Shown here: piece after piece, positions 1 to 10,700 of the stretch
How positions within the stretch are numbered: the stretch's first letter is position 1
Layout: the number at the start of each line of letters is the position of its first letter
Assembly: GCF_007002745.1 (NCBI RefSeq)
Contig: NZ_SGNY01000012.1
Coordinates: 62,001-126,000 of the forward strand
Length of the DNA stretch: 64,000 nucleotides
Direction of reading: 5' to 3'
From: Martinezella rhizogenes
GTDB taxonomy: Bacteria > Pseudomonadota > Alphaproteobacteria > Rhizobiales > Rhizobiaceae
Made by a program: the position numbers and the translations under genes
Notes under the pieces: model-generated
What the model was told of the DNA's origin: nothing
The model's input: the letters and a program-made list of their open reading frames with translations, nothing else
The model's database searches: none

Positions 1-105
1 ACGGTTCCGCAGCTGGCGACTATCGCGGCAGCACTATCCGATATGCATCCGATGACTGAAGTTTTTCGAGTGGGTGACGATCGTCGCCATCGTGGCCATA
101 CGTGA
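1..105 (+). CDS. C-terminal end of an unidentified gene (partial)
   Basis: Frame 1 is open from the window edge to a TGA at 103-105, giving about 34 residues. The stop overlaps the GTG proposed for the next gene, as in a translationally coupled operon, so this may be the end of an upstream transporter gene. The tail matches no family I recognise, and the fragment is short enough to be open by chance. Confidence 0.3.
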   Translation, partial: TVPQLATIAAALSDMHPMTEVFRVGDDRRHRGHT

Positions 106-1193
106 GGGGACAGACCGTGCTTGGGTTCGCAAAACAAAAACAATATGCTCTCCTCTTGGGAGCAGCACTCCTCCTTGGCCACAGCGCAAGAGCGCAAGAC
201 ATAGACTTGATGAACGGGGTGGTAGCCCGCCCTGGTGACAAGGACACAATACCCGCAGAAAAATTCAAGAAGGCGAGCCCCTGGAAAATCGGGATGAGCC
301 ACTTTGGCGTCAACGCCAACACATGGGCTGCCCAAATGGCCGCTGAATCGCAAGCCGCTGCCAAGAGTGATCCGCGCATTTCTCAGTTCGTGCTGCTCGA
401 CGCCAATCTCAGCCAGGCCAAGCAGATCGCCGATATCGATGAGCTGATCGCCCAGAAGGTCGATGCCATCATCGTGACACCGGTCTCTCCGACCTCCGCA
501 GATGCTGGTATCGAAAAAGCGGTCAATGCCGGCATTCCCGTCATCGTCCATACGGGCCTTACCAAAACCGACAAATTCACCGTCGATATTCAAGGCGGCG
601 GCGAGAACTTCGGAAAGGTCTCGGGAGAGTTCCTGGTCAAGGAACTCGGAGGCAAGGGCAATATCTGGGTCCTGCGCGGACTGCCGACTCATCCCGAAGA
701 CATCAACCGCTACAAGGGCCTGCTCGAAGCCATCAAGGGCACCGATATCAAGATCGTGGCCGAAGATGCCGGTCTCTGGTCGTATGATTACGGCCACAAG
801 GTTTGCGAGACCTTCTATCTCGAAAACCCGAAGGTCGACGGCATCTGGTCATCGGGCGCCGACATGAGCCGCGCCTGCATGGATGTCTTCCAGCAATATG
901 GCGCGAAGGTTCCGCCGATCACCGGTGAGGTGAACAACGGATTTCTCCAGAAATGGATCGACAGCGGGGTTGATGCCATCGCCACCGAATACGGGCCGGA
1001 ACAAGGGGCCGCAGCTGTTCGCGCTGCCGTCGCGCTGCTCGATGGCAAAGCCATTCACAAACGCTATGTCTATGAGCCCGACGGCTGGGACATCCAGAAG
1101 GCAAAGGCGAATTACCGCGCTGACCTGTCGGAGAAGTTCTGGATGCCAAGCAGCCTGACCGACACCGATCTTAAGGCCCTGTACGGCAAGTAA
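102..1193 (+). CDS. Sugar-type ABC transporter periplasmic substrate-binding protein
   Basis: The 363-residue protein has an N-terminal signal peptide: basic start, hydrophobic LLLGAALLLG stretch and an ARA-Q cleavage site near residue 31. It then has the LacI/ribose-binding (Peripla_BP_4) fold, with 'KIGMSHFGVNANTWAAQM' opening the first lobe and 'VDAIIVTPVSP' and 'GIPVIVHTG' as the usual strand-loop elements. It should capture a sugar or related solute in the periplasm for an ABC importer, but no ATPase or permease lies in the window; they may lie upstream. The start is uncertain: GTG at 102 or GTG at 117. The next gene is a chemoreceptor, so the pair may sense as well as import a ligand. 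Substrate is not predictable from sequence. Confidence 0.85.
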   Translation: MRGQTVLGFAKQKQYALLLGAALLLGHSARAQDIDLMNGVVARPGDKDTIPAEKFKKASPWKIGMSHFGVNANTWAAQMAAESQAAAKSDPRISQFVLLDANLSQAKQIADIDELIAQKVDAIIVTPVSPTSADAGIEKAVNAGIPVIVHTGLTKTDKFTVDIQGGGENFGKVSGEFLVKELGGKGNIWVLRGLPTHPEDINRYKGLLEAIKGTDIKIVAEDAGLWSYDYGHKVCETFYLENPKVDGIWSSGADMSRACMDVFQQYGAKVPPITGEVNNGFLQKWIDSGVDAIATEYGPEQGAAAVRAAVALLDGKAIHKRYVYEPDGWDIQKAKANYRADLSEKFWMPSSLTDTDLKALYGK

Positions 1194-1331
1194 GACAAAT
1201 GCCTGCCCCGCGTTACCGCGGCTCGATGAACGTCAGAAGTCGATGTCATCACGAAACTATTCGAACCACCCCAGCGAGCGTGGCGTGATCAAAGCGCCCA
1301 CTGTCGCCCCGAATCCAAGGAGCCGTCTTCG

Positions 1332-3641
1332 ATGACACCAGCAACAGCGAAATCCAACGACCGACGTAATTTCGGGATCGCCGGACGCTTGACGGCGGCA
1401 TTTGTCGGCATTGCTGCCCTCGCCGCCATCGCCGGCGCCTCCTCGTCCTGGTATTCGATGAAAAGTTCCGGCATCGTCAAGGAACTCGGCGATCGAACCC
1501 TCCCAACCGTCACCGAATCCCTCGCCTTCGCGCAAGAAAGCGCCATCCTTCTCGCAGAGGCGCCCAATCTCGTCTATGAGCCGGATCTCGCTTCGCTCGA
1601 CGCAAGTTCGAAGCGCCTGGAAGCCATCCTCGCCGGTCAAAGCGGTCGACTGACGGCTTTGCGCGACCTTGGCGTGGCGCCGGAACTGCTCGATTCGGTC
1701 GAGAAGACGAGCCAAAGCCTCGAACCAAAGCTCAATCAGCTGACAGCCATATCTTCCGACCGGATCAAGGCGAAATTCCGCATGCAGGAGGGCGTGGCTC
1801 GCGCTCTGTCCCGTTACAAGTCCCTGGCGTCAATGCTCCGCAACGCGCAGGTCGGAGCGGTGGACAGCAGTATCGAGCGATCGCGTGCCCTGACCGATCT
1901 CCAGATGGCGGCCGCCGAGATATCGACACTGATATCGGCGATACCGGATGCGTCAGACACCGAACTGGCCGCAGTCAAGGATCAATATGATGCGACTGGC
2001 AAGGAGATTGACAGCATCCTCGCGCGGCTGAAAGCTTCAGGCGGTAGTGCTGCGATGCAACAGCTTGTCACGGCTCTCCAGAATGAGGGTGGAGGTCCTG
2101 AAGGCCTGTTTGCGCTTCGATCCGCCCAGGCCAAGGTCAACGGTCAGATCGCAGATATGCTGAATGATCTGACGGTGACCTCCATCATCCTTGGCGTCGA
2201 CGTCAAATTGATCGCGGCGAAGGAAAAGCAGGCCGCCCGAAATGCTGCGGAATTGTCTCGGGGGATGACCCAGCAGACTGTCGCCGTCAATGCGGCAACG
2301 AGCTTTCTGGTGATTGCAGCCGCGCTTGCCGCCCTGTTCTACGTCCGGCGTTTCGTGACGCGGCGGCTGATCAGGCTTGCGACGGTCATGGGCCGTATCG
2401 CCTCCGGTGATCATTCCACTCAGGTTCCCATGTCCGGTCGCGACGAGATAACGGACATGGCCGGCGCTGTCGAAGTGTTCCGCGCCAATGCGGTCGCCAA
2501 TATTCGCCTCGAGCAGGAAGCGGAAGAACAGCGAAACCTGACGGAAGACGATCGTCGCCGTAAGGCTGAAAGCGATCGCCTCCGGGCAGAAGCCATGGCC
2601 CAAGCCACCCAAGGTCTCGGCAAAGGGCTCAAGCACCTTTCTGCGGGTGATTTGACGTTCCGTCTCTCCGAGCCCTTCGCGGATGAATTCGAGACGCTGC
2701 GCGCCGATTTCAATGGCGCGGCCGGCCAGCTTGCCGAGACGCTGCGCTCCGTCGCCGACGCGGCCAACGCCATCGATAGCGGCAGCCGCGAGGTTAGCAT
2801 CAGCGCCGATGATCTCTCCAAGCGCACCGAGCAGCAGGCCGCGTCGCTGGAAGAAACGGCGGCGGCGCTCGACCAGATCACCGTGAATGTCGCCAATTCT
2901 TCCAAGCGGGCCGACGAAGCCCGCAGGATCGCCGCCCAGGCCAATACCAGTGCCTCCCAATCCGGCCAAGTGGTGGCGAGTGCTGTCGACGCCATGGAGA
3001 AGATCGAGCAATCGTCGAAGCAGGTCTCCAACATCATCGGCGTCATCGACGAAATCGCGTTCCAGACCAATCTACTTGCGCTCAATGCCGGCGTCGAAGC
3101 GGCCCGTGCCGGCGAGGCCGGCAAAGGCTTCGCGGTTGTTGCACAGGAAGTGCGTGAACTCGCGCAACGCTCCGCCAAGGCCGCCAGAGAGATCAAGGAG
3201 CTGATCCGCAACTCCTCCGTCGAGGTGGAGAATGGCGTGAAGCTCGTCAGCGAGACCGGGACTGCCCTGAAAACCATCGAGGGCTACATCGTCACCGTCA
3301 ACCAGCATATGGACTCGATCGCGACATCGGCCCGGGAACAATCGGTCGGTCTCGCGGAGGTGAATACCGCCGTCAACCAGATGGATCAGGTCACGCAGCA
3401 GAATGCGGCCATGGTCGAGGAGAGCAATGCGGCGAGCGCGACCCTTGCCGGTGAAGCAGGACGGCTTCGCGACCTGATCAGCCAGTTCCAGTTTGGCGAA
3501 GCCATGCGCCGGCCGGCGTCCCTCACCGAGGCGAGCCCATCCAGCCGGCCGGTCGCATCGCCCGCGCGCCGGATCGTCGGCGCCGTCGCCAAGGCCTTTT
3601 CCGGCAACGCCGCCGTCAAGCAGACCTGGGAAGAGTTCTGA
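1332..3641 (+). CDS. Methyl-accepting chemotaxis protein (transmembrane chemoreceptor)
   Basis: The protein has 769 residues. A first membrane helix lies at about 15-35, a periplasmic helical sensor domain at about 36-320 and a second helix at about 322-340. A HAMP domain follows, then a second HAMP-like segment near 430-475, then the coiled-coil MCP signalling domain from about 485 to 720. The highly conserved hairpin tip ([20 protein letters not shown]) sits near 573-592. The protein ends in TWEEF, a C-terminal pentapeptide of the xWxxF type that tethers CheR/CheB in receptors with an adaptation tail. It should sit in the inner membrane and signal to CheA/CheW. The binding-protein gene 138 bases upstream may supply its ligand. 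ATG start. Confidence 0.93.
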   Translation: MTPATAKSNDRRNFGIAGRLTAAFVGIAALAAIAGASSSWYSMKSSGIVKELGDRTLPTVTESLAFAQESAILLAEAPNLVYEPDLASLDASSKRLEAILAGQSGRLTALRDLGVAPELLDSVEKTSQSLEPKLNQLTAISSDRIKAKFRMQEGVARALSRYKSLASMLRNAQVGAVDSSIERSRALTDLQMAAAEISTLISAIPDASDTELAAVKDQYDATGKEIDSILARLKASGGSAAMQQLVTALQNEGGGPEGLFALRSAQAKVNGQIADMLNDLTVTSIILGVDVKLIAAKEKQAARNAAELSRGMTQQTVAVNAATSFLVIAAALAALFYVRRFVTRRLIRLATVMGRIASGDHSTQVPMSGRDEITDMAGAVEVFRANAVANIRLEQEAEEQRNLTEDDRRRKAESDRLRAEAMAQATQGLGKGLKHLSAGDLTFRLSEPFADEFETLRADFNGAAGQLAETLRSVADAANAIDSGSREVSISADDLSKRTEQQAASLEETAAALDQITVNVANSSKRADEARRIAAQANTSASQSGQVVASAVDAMEKIEQSSKQVSNIIGVIDEIAFQTNLLALNAGVEAARAGEAGKGFAVVAQEVRELAQRSAKAAREIKELIRNSSVEVENGVKLVSETGTALKTIEGYIVTVNQHMDSIATSAREQSVGLAEVNTAVNQMDQVTQQNAAMVEESNAASATLAGEAGRLRDLISQFQFGEAMRRPASLTEASPSSRPVASPARRIVGAVAKAFSGNAAVKQTWEEF

Positions 3642-3698
3642 GCGGAGCTGAAGGTGCACTGACTGAAGGTCTTTTGGCCATCAGAGCTGGCAAGCGGT

Positions 3699-3718
3699 CG
3701 CGTCCTTTTCAGGACGCG
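3699..3718 (+). terminator. Stem-loop downstream of the chemoreceptor gene
   Basis: An 8-bp perfect stem (CGCGTCCT / AGGACGCG) closes a 4-base loop, about 60 bases past the chemoreceptor stop. No clear T-run follows, so it may be a weak terminator or an RNA-stabilising hairpin. Confidence 0.3.
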
Positions 3719-3923
3719 GTCCTATCTCTCTCTGACGTCCTATCTTGCACCCGCCGTTCCGGCGTCAATGACATCGCGGCCCCTCCAATTTTCCCCGCAC
3801 CGCAAGCGGCACAGAGAAAGTCGGTTCCTCCGCTCGCCGCACGGCGGCCGCGTTCAGCGGTCCCTGACCCCTCACGGACTTCGGTGCGGACACTTTTCGC
3901 CAGAAAACGAAAAGGAGACCCTG

Positions 3924-4238
3924 ATGACACAGCATCACATCACACAGCCGGTTAGCGAAGAGCGGAAACTTGCGGATCAGCAGCCGACCGGGCTTGAACA
4001 TCTGCGCAGCAGTTTCGATGCTGAAGTGCACCTTCCCGCCGATATCTCGCGCGAGTTTCTGTCTGCGGCGCTGCTTTGGGCCATCGACAACAAGGTCGAT
4101 TTCGGTTTGTTCCACGAGCCCGGAAAGATCATCATCGCGCACTTCGGTGGTGATGAGATCTACCTCCCCTCCCGGTGGTCCGACAAACGATGGCACATCG
4201 GCCTTGAGGACAAGGAGCCTTTCGACCCGGGCGATTGA
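3924..4238 (+). CDS. Conserved-looking hypothetical protein, 104 aa
   Basis: The ATG at 3924 has a strong ribosome-binding site (AAGGAGA, 3911-3917) at normal spacing, so it is preferred over upstream in-frame starts. The protein is acidic and soluble with no signal peptide. It contains 'LPADISREFLSAALLWAIDN' and a beta-rich second half around 'GKIIIAHFGGDEIYLPSRW'. I do not recognise a family. A strong terminator follows directly, and the convergent conjugation cluster lies beyond it. The start and terminator make it credible as a real single-gene unit. Confidence 0.6.
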   Translation: MTQHHITQPVSEERKLADQQPTGLEHLRSSFDAEVHLPADISREFLSAALLWAIDNKVDFGLFHEPGKIIIAHFGGDEIYLPSRWSDKRWHIGLEDKEPFDPGD

Positions 4239-4243
4239 AGCCC

Positions 4244-4273
4244 AGACCAGAGGCGGCTTACCGCCTCTGGTCT
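4244..4273 (+). terminator. Rho-independent terminator
   Basis: A perfect 13-bp stem (AGACCAGAGGCGG / CCGCCTCTGGTCT) with a CTTA loop is followed by T-rich sequence. It lies 6 bases after the 104-aa gene. It can also serve the opposite-strand nuclease gene that ends at 4375. Confidence 0.8.
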
Positions 4274-4374
4274 TTGCCTTTCGCTTGAGCCGTTCCTGCC
4301 GGATCGACCAGCCGAGCCGGCTATGATCCCAAGCCCCATCTCTCTCTCCTGACAGCGGACGATGATGATGGTTG

Positions 4375-4974
4375 TCATTTCCCCTGGCACCAGCCATGTC
4401 GCGCGCCATCCCATGGCCGGGCAAGGCCTTCCTTGATCAAAACATCGCCCAGAGAATTGCCCGCACGCGATACGGTTCGAAGTTTACGTCCATACTTGTC
4501 CTCGTCGCGGAAGCCGGCCGACAGCGAAAACTTTCCGGCGTTGAGCAGCGTTAGTAGTCGCGACTTTGCCGCTTCACCTTTGATCCGTTCAGCTTCGCAG
4601 CGGGGCGGGCTGAGTTCGGGCGTATCGATGTCGGCGATGCGGATTTTCTTGCCCTCGAACCAGAAGGTGTCGCCGTCGACGACGCAGTTCGTGCGATGGC
4701 TGTCGCCGCAGATCACGAACGACGCCGATTGGCTGTCTTGCGCAGGCGCTTTGACGAAAGCCGCAGCGATGTCGAGATGGCCATTGCGATCAAGATAGAG
4801 CCAGCCCGCGGCGCCGATCACCACGGCCCAGACAATCGCGGTCGGAAAGCCTCGGCCGCGATCGTGACCATGACGACGCGGCGTCGATCGCGAGTCATTA
4901 ATGCCGGGACGGTCGTTGGCGACCTTCCGATTTTTCCTGAACGGGATGACGTTCTTTTGCGCCAAGCTTTTCAT
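4375..4974 (-). CDS. Thermonuclease-family (SNase-like) protein in the tra operon
   Basis: The 199-residue protein has a basic N-terminus and one hydrophobic segment at about 44-62 (FPTAIVWAVVIGAAGWLYL), then a staphylococcal-nuclease-like domain from about 85. Visible signatures are 'VVDGDTFWFEGKKIRIADID', 'DKYGRKLRTV' and 'GDVLIKEGLARPW'. These carry the Arg/Asp residues of the SNase OB-fold, so Ca2+-dependent phosphodiesterase activity is plausible. The membrane anchor suggests a catalytic domain in the periplasm. Its ATG overlaps the traG stop by 4 bases (ATGA), making it the last gene of the traC-traD-traG operon. A role in conjugation (trimming DNA, or acting during entry) is inferred from context only. 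Confidence 0.85.
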   Translation of the reverse strand: MKSLAQKNVIPFRKNRKVANDRPGINDSRSTPRRHGHDRGRGFPTAIVWAVVIGAAGWLYLDRNGHLDIAAAFVKAPAQDSQSASFVICGDSHRTNCVVDGDTFWFEGKKIRIADIDTPELSPPRCEAERIKGEAAKSRLLTLLNAGKFSLSAGFRDEDKYGRKLRTVSRAGNSLGDVLIKEGLARPWDGARHGWCQGK

Positions 4975-6974
4975 TCCTCTTCGGCGGCAGAGGTTACAGC
5001 CGGTTTGGTTTCATAGGCGTTTACCGCAGACGCCGAATTCGAACCTTCCTTCTCCCTTCCGCCCATCGAATGAAACCGGTTCTCGCCGACGCAGGCTCTC
5101 ATATCGTTGCGCCGGAACCAGATGGCGCGCCCGCATCTGAGCGGTGCATTGCCGGCCGTGAACACGATCTGCTCGTCGGCCCGCATGCGCAGAACCTCAT
5201 GCGGCTGGATAAGCGGTCTGGCGGCAAGCTGCTTCGAGCGTGTTCGCGATGATCCCCTTGCCTGGGAACTGCGGCTGACCTGGTCGATCTCGACCGTGGT
5301 CATGCCGCAACGTTTCGAGATGTAGTCGGCGGTCTCGGGATCGTTAATTGCGGCGAACGAGATCCAGCTGGCACTCTCGAACCACTTGCTTGCCGCGTCG
5401 CGGCCGCCATAGGTTTCGCGCATCTGGCCGATCGACTGATAGATCATCGTCAGCGTGATTCCGTATTTGCGGCCGGCGTCGCGCGCAGTCTCGAGGATCC
5501 GCATGTAACCGAGGCGGGCGACCTCATCGAGAAGAAACAGCGCGCGCCCTTCAAGCTTTCCGTCGCGATTATAGATCGCGTTGAGAAGCGAGCCGATGAC
5601 GACACGCGCAAGACCGGAATGAGTCTCCAACGTCTTGAGGTCGATGTTGATGAAGACGTCGGTATTTCCCGCGGCGATGTCGCTGGTCGAGAATTTCCGT
5701 CCGGACACCAGGGCGGCATAATTCGGATAGGAAAGCCAATGCGTTTCCTTGACCGCATTGGCATAGACGCCGGAGAAGGTTTCCGGCGTCATATTGACGA
5801 AGGCAGCGACGTTCTCCTTCACGAAATCCGAACCCGAATTGTCGTAGATGTCCTGCAGGCGCTTGCGCAAGGTCGGTTCCGGCTCCGACAGGTTCATGCG
5901 CACCCGGCGAAGCGTCTGGTCCTTCTCGTCCATGTGACCGGACAGGCAGACATCGGCGATGAGCGCGGTGAGCAACTGCAGGGCTGACGCGCGAAAGAAG
6001 TCGTCACGGACACCGCGCGCGCCGCCGCTGTCGCTCATGATCCACGATGCGACAGAGGCAATATCCTCTTCCTTCGTTCCGCCGAAACGGCCGACCCAGT
6101 CCAGCACGTTGAAGCCCATGTCCGACTTCCTCGGGTCGAGGACGAACACGTCCCTTCCCGCTCCGCCGCGATGCGCGGAGACCATCGGGGCGACCTCGTT
6201 CGACGGATCGAGCACGATCAGCGTGCCGCCCCATTTGAGTGCCGTCGGGATGGTCACCGACGTCGTCTTGAAACCACCGGACCCCGCAAAGACGATCCCG
6301 TGCGACGAGCCGAATGAGCCATCGAAGCACAGCAACGGCGACTTGCCGCCGGCGCCCCAGGTCTCCGCGCTATCGGCTCGAAATGCCAATGCCGCGACGC
6401 TGTCCTTGTCGACCCGATAGCGCTCGCCGATGACGATGCCGCCGGAATCGGAAAACAGCTTCGCCGCCTCTGGCGGCTTCATCCAGTCGGCTTCGCCATG
6501 CAGTGCCCTCTTGCCCTGAATGCGCTTTGGCTCGGCCCTTGCGAATGCCGCATTGCCGATGAACGCAACGCGGAGTGCGAAGCAGGCACACATGAACGCT
6601 GCGCCTACTCCAATCGACGTTGCCGGATCGAGATAGGCGAAGACCGTCTTGCCGGTTGGCAGCGTCTTCGTGAAAGCGGCAAGGCGTATGGTTTCGCGGG
6701 TAGCCGCGATCAGGATCGTTCCACTGCATCCCGCAACGACGCCCCAGCCTGCCTGCTTGATGCTGATCGCGCCGGCACTTGCGAACAAGAACACGATACC
6801 GATCGCCGCGCTGGCGACATAGGGCAGCGCGATGCCCGCACGCCCCCATGCCAAGCGTGCGGCCTCGGTCTTCCCGAAGCCGGAAATCCACTGCTCGATC
6901 CCCGTCATCCCGATGACGACCAGGATCATCAGCGCCGCCGGCCCGACGACGAGCGCAATCCTATTGATCGTCAT
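4971..6974 (-). CDS. traG: TraG, VirD4-type conjugal coupling ATPase
   Basis: TraG is the hexameric inner-membrane ATPase that links the TraA relaxosome at oriT to the Trb channel. The protein has 667 residues from the ATG at 6974; the reading frame is open further upstream, but that would run into traD. N-terminal membrane helices occupy roughly the first 145 residues. The Walker A motif GSGGFKTT is at about 231-238 and the Walker B segment [10 protein letters not shown] near 480-489. The start overlaps the traD stop by 14 bases and the stop overlaps the downstream nuclease start by 4, so the three are translationally coupled. Size and order match TraG of Ti and rhizobial plasmids. Confidence 0.95.
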   Translation of the reverse strand: MTINRIALVVGPAALMILVVIGMTGIEQWISGFGKTEAARLAWGRAGIALPYVASAAIGIVFLFASAGAISIKQAGWGVVAGCSGTILIAATRETIRLAAFTKTLPTGKTVFAYLDPATSIGVGAAFMCACFALRVAFIGNAAFARAEPKRIQGKRALHGEADWMKPPEAAKLFSDSGGIVIGERYRVDKDSVAALAFRADSAETWGAGGKSPLLCFDGSFGSSHGIVFAGSGGFKTTSVTIPTALKWGGTLIVLDPSNEVAPMVSAHRGGAGRDVFVLDPRKSDMGFNVLDWVGRFGGTKEEDIASVASWIMSDSGGARGVRDDFFRASALQLLTALIADVCLSGHMDEKDQTLRRVRMNLSEPEPTLRKRLQDIYDNSGSDFVKENVAAFVNMTPETFSGVYANAVKETHWLSYPNYAALVSGRKFSTSDIAAGNTDVFINIDLKTLETHSGLARVVIGSLLNAIYNRDGKLEGRALFLLDEVARLGYMRILETARDAGRKYGITLTMIYQSIGQMRETYGGRDAASKWFESASWISFAAINDPETADYISKRCGMTTVEIDQVSRSSQARGSSRTRSKQLAARPLIQPHEVLRMRADEQIVFTAGNAPLRCGRAIWFRRNDMRACVGENRFHSMGGREKEGSNSASAVNAYETKPAVTSAAEEE

Positions 6975-7176
6975 TGCCAAAGGCCTCCGCGCCGATTGCC
7001 GTGAGCCTGGATCGCTCGCCCTCATCACCCTTGATTCGGCGGGCGACATCGATCAGCGCGCCCAGCAACAGCGCGCGCTTCTCGTAACGCAGCCCGGCCT
7101 TGACGATCAGGCCGCCGAGCTCGATCTTTTCCCGCGTTTCCTTCTTGCGGGCGTCGGATGTCATCGTCCTCGCCAT
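6961..7176 (-). CDS. traD: TraD, small relaxosome accessory protein
   Basis: TraD is a 71-residue cytoplasmic protein of Ti-type conjugation systems, thought to help DNA processing at oriT. The sequence is highly charged at the start, followed by '[21 protein letters not shown]', the conserved TraC/TraD-type core. I chose the ATG at 7176, which gives the family's usual length and lies 4 bases after the traC stop; the ATG at 7164 is an alternative. It overlaps traG at its 3' end. Confidence 0.85.
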   Translation of the reverse strand: MARTMTSDARKKETREKIELGGLIVKAGLRYEKRALLLGALIDVARRIKGDEGERSRLTAIGAEAFGNDDQ

Positions 7177-7180
7177 ACGC

Positions 7181-7489
7181 TCAAGCCTCGCCAGTGCTGC
7201 CCGCGCCCGCACCAGAGGAGTCCGCCGGCGTCGACGTTGCGCCGCTGCTATCGCCGGCACCCTTTTTCCCTCCGTTCGTAGCGCCCTTCCCTCCCCCTTG
7301 GCCTCCGCGAAACCGCGTCGCCACTTCCTCGAAAGCGGCCTGCAGCTCCCCTTCCTCAATCTCGATCTCGCCAAGGCCGGCCTTGAGCGCGATCCGGCCG
7401 ATCCGCTCGGCTTCTCTTGTCTCGGCGACCTTGAGCTGCTCCTGCAACTTGGCGATTTCGTCGCGGATTTTCGAGGCAGGTTTTTTCAT
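7181..7489 (-). CDS. traC: TraC, relaxosome accessory protein
   Basis: The 102-residue protein begins [20 protein letters not shown] (ATG at 7489), with an N-terminal coiled coil and then '[19 protein letters not shown]', the motif shared by TraC-family DNA-binding accessory proteins. The C-terminal third is a low-complexity Gly/Ser/Ala tail. It is the first gene of the leftward traC-traD-traG operon and faces traA across oriT. The frame is open to a TTG at 7636, but that would make oriT coding, so the ATG is preferred. TraC and TraD probably help TraA cut its oriT. Confidence 0.88.
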   Translation of the reverse strand: MKKPASKIRDEIAKLQEQLKVAETREAERIGRIALKAGLGEIEIEEGELQAAFEEVATRFRGGQGGGKGATNGGKKGAGDSSGATSTPADSSGAGAGSTGEA

Positions 7490-7564
7490 GTCCGATCGTC
7501 TCCATGGCTGAGAAAGCTTGTCTTTCGAAGCCAGTCTTTCCGAACGGAGTGCGGAACGCACTAC

Positions 7565-7581
7565 TGTGAATCCTACAATCG
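7565..7581 (-). promoter_or_regulatory. lux-box-like element between traC and traA
   Basis: Read on the minus strand the site is CGATTGTAGGATTCACAGTA. The 20 bases are identical to a site upstream of traI/repA, and the left half TGTAGGAT matches the lux-box consensus. The right half (CACAG) is one base closer than in an ideal box. The position between divergent tra operons is where a TraR-type activator would act. Confidence 0.5.
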
Positions 7582-7632
7582 CCAAGGGCGATTCTTTGGT
7601 GAATGATCCCGGCCGTTCCGAAGGAGCGGCTT

Positions 7633-7671
7633 CCAAGGGCGCAATTATACGTCGCTCACGCGACGCCCTTG
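7633..7671. other. oriT: oriT, origin of conjugal transfer (nick region)
   Basis: The sequence CCAAGGGCGCAATTATACG followed by a short hairpin (CGTCGC at 7650-7655 with GCGACG at 7660-7665) and an outer 8-bp repeat (CAAGGGCG 7634-7641 / CGCCCTTG 7664-7671) matches the nick region I know from Ti and rhizobial plasmid oriTs. It lies in the traC-traA intergenic space, the standard position. TraA should cleave here and start single-strand transfer. Confidence 0.8.
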
Positions 7672-7737
7672 CTTGGTCCGGCCTCCCGCTCCCGACGAAC
7701 CCGTTGATTTCGTTTGCAACCGGGAAAGAACTCCGCC

Positions 7738-10700
7738 GTGGCCGTCCCCCATTTCTCCGTCAGCGTCGTCGCCCGCGGCTCCGGCCGCAGCGCTGTCCTG
7801 TCGGCGGCCTACCGGCACTGCGCGAAAATGGAATACGAGCGGGAAGCGCGAACGATCGATTACACCCGCAAGCTGGGGCTGTTGCACGAAGAGTTTGTGA
7901 TTCCGGCAGACTCGCCCGAATGGGTGCGCAGCATGATTGCAGATCGCTCAGTCGCGGGAGCATCCGAAGCCTTCTGGAACAAGGTGGAGGCATTCGAGAA
8001 GCGATCCGATGCGCAGCTCGCCAAGGATGTCACCATTGCCCTGCCGCTCGAGCTGACATCCGAGCAGAATATCGCTCTCATGCGCGACTTTGTGGAGAGG
8101 CACATCACGGCGAAGGGGATGGTCGCCGACTGGGTCTATCACGACGCCCCCGGCAATCCGCATGTCCACCTGATGACGACATTGCGGCCGCTCACCGAAG
8201 ATGGGTTCGGTTCGAAGAAGGTCGCTGTGCTCGGTCGGGACGGCAAACCGATCCGCAATGATGCAGGCAAGATCGTCTATGACCTGTGGGCCGGTAGCAC
8301 TGAGGACTTCAACGCTTTCCGCGACGGCTGGTTTGCCTGCCAGAACAAACATCTGGCGCTCGCCGGCCTCGATATTCGCATCGATGGCCGCTCCTTCGAA
8401 AAGCAGGGTATCGACCTCGAGCCGACCATTCACCTCGGCGTCGGCGCCAAAGCCATCGAGCGCAAGGCCGAGCAATCCGACGGGAAGCAGGAGACCGCGC
8501 CTCCCAAACTCGAACGCATCGAGCTTCAGGAAGCTCGTCGTAGCGAGAATGCACGCCGCATCCAGCGCCGCCCCGAGATCGTGCTTGAGCTGATCACGCG
8601 GGAGAAGAGCGTCTTCGACGAACGTGATGTTGCGAAGGTGTTGTATCGCTATATCGACGATGCCCGTCTCTTCCAAAGCCTGATGGTGAGGATTCTGCAG
8701 AGCCCGGAAGCGCTCAGGCTCGAGCGCGAGCGAATGAATCTTGCGACCGGGGTCCGAGAGCTGGCGAAATACACGACCCGGGAGATGATCCGGCTTGAAG
8801 CCGAGATGGCCAACCGCGCTATCTGGCTTTCCGCTCGCGCCTCCCATGGTGTCCGTGAGGCGGTGCTGCAGGCGACCTTTGCACGCCATTCTCGTCTATC
8901 GGATGAGCAGCGGACGGCGATCGAACATGTCGCCGGCGGAGAGAGGATCGCCGCCGTGATTGGTCGTGCCGGCGCCGGCAAGACGACGATGATGAAGGCT
9001 GCCCGTGAGGCGTGGGAAGCAGCCGGCTATCGTGTGGTCGGCATAGCACTGGCCGGCAAAGCAGCCGAGGGATTGGAGAAGGAAGCGGGCATCCCATCGC
9101 GCACGCTGTCGTCGTGGGAGCTTCGCTGGAACCAGGGTCGCAACCAGCTCGACAACAAGACTGTCATCGTACTCGACGAGGCCGGCATGGTGTCGTCACG
9201 GCAGATGGCGCTGTTGGTCGAGACGGTGACCAAGGCCGGCGCCAAACTTGTCCTCGTCGGCGATCCCGAACAACTCCAGCCGATCGAAGCGGGTGCCGCC
9301 TTTCGCGCCATTGCCGCTCGCATCGGCTATGCCGAACTCGAAACGATCTACCGTCAGCGCCAGCAATGGATGCGCGATGCCTCGCTCGATCTCGCTCGTG
9401 GCAATATCCGCAAGGCTGTCGACGCCTATACCGCTCATGGTCGAATGATTGGCTTGAGACTGAAGGACGAGGCGGTCGAGAGCCTGATCGCAGCGTGGGA
9501 CCGCGACTACGACCCCTCGAAGACCAGCCTGATCCTCGCGCACCTTCGCCGTGATGTGCGAATGCTCAACGATATGGCGCGCGCCAAGTTGGTCGAACGC
9601 GGTGTCGTCGCAGAAGGATTTGCATTCAAGACGGAGGACGGACACCGCAAATTTGCGCCGGGAGATCAGATCGTGTTCCTCAAGAACGAGGGCAGCCTCG
9701 GCGTTAAGAACGGCATGCTCGCAAAGGTGCTCAAAGCCGCTCCTGGCCGGGTCGTCGCCGAGGTTGGTGAAGGAGAGCACCGCCGTCAGGTTACTATCGA
9801 GCAGCGCTTCTACAACAATCTCGATCACGGTTATGCCACGACGATCCACAAGAGCCAGGGGGCGACCGTCGACCGGGTGAAGGTGCTTGCGTCACTGTCG
9901 CTCGACCGGCATCTGACCTACGTCGCGATGACCCGCCATCGTGAAGATCTCGCCGTCTACTACGGCAGTCGCTCCTTCGCGAAATCCGGCGGCCTCATCC
10001 CGATCCTATCGCGCCGAAACGCCAAGGAGACGACCCTCGATTACGAGCAGGCGTCGTTCTATCGCCAGGCGCTGCGCTTCGCGGAAGCCCGGGGCCTGCA
10101 CCTCATGAATGTCGCCCGGGCGGTCGCGCGCGATCGCCTGGAATGGACCATTCGGCAGAAACAGAAGCTGGTCGGCCTCGGCGCCCGTCTTGCCGCAATT
10201 GCAACGAAACTCGGTTTCGTCGGCAACTTCAAAAACTCCCCAATCCAGAACCCGATCAAGGAGGCCAAGCCCATGGTGTCAGGCATCACCACCTTCCCTA
10301 AATCGTTCGAGCAGGCTGTCGAGGACAAGCTCGCCGCCGACCCCGGCCTCAAGAAACAATGGGAGGACGTCTCGACCCGCTTCCACCTCGTCTACGCGCA
10401 GCCGGAGGCTGCCTTCAAGGCAATCAATGTCGACGCGATGGTCAAGGACCAATCGGTCGCGAAGTCCACTCTCGCGAAGGTCGCCGACGCCCCCGAAAGT
10501 TTCGGTACGCTAAAGGGCAAGCCCGGTCTTCTTGCCAGCCGTGCCGAGAAGCAGGACCGGGAAAAAGCCATCGCCAATGTCCCGGCACTTGGCCGCAATC
10601 TTGAACGCTATCTTCGTGAGCGGGCCGAGGCCGAATTGAAGCATGAGACGGAGGAGCGCGCGGTCCGGCTCAAGGTTTCGGTCGACATCCCTGCGCTCTC

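Noticed and set aside
2037-3011. Long minus-strand open frame inside the chemoreceptor gene
   Set aside because: Antisense shadow of a GC-rich gene; the plus-strand frame carries all MCP motifs.
7490-7636. Upstream extension of traC
   Set aside because: Would make oriT and the lux-box-like site coding; the ATG at 7489 gives the expected TraC length.
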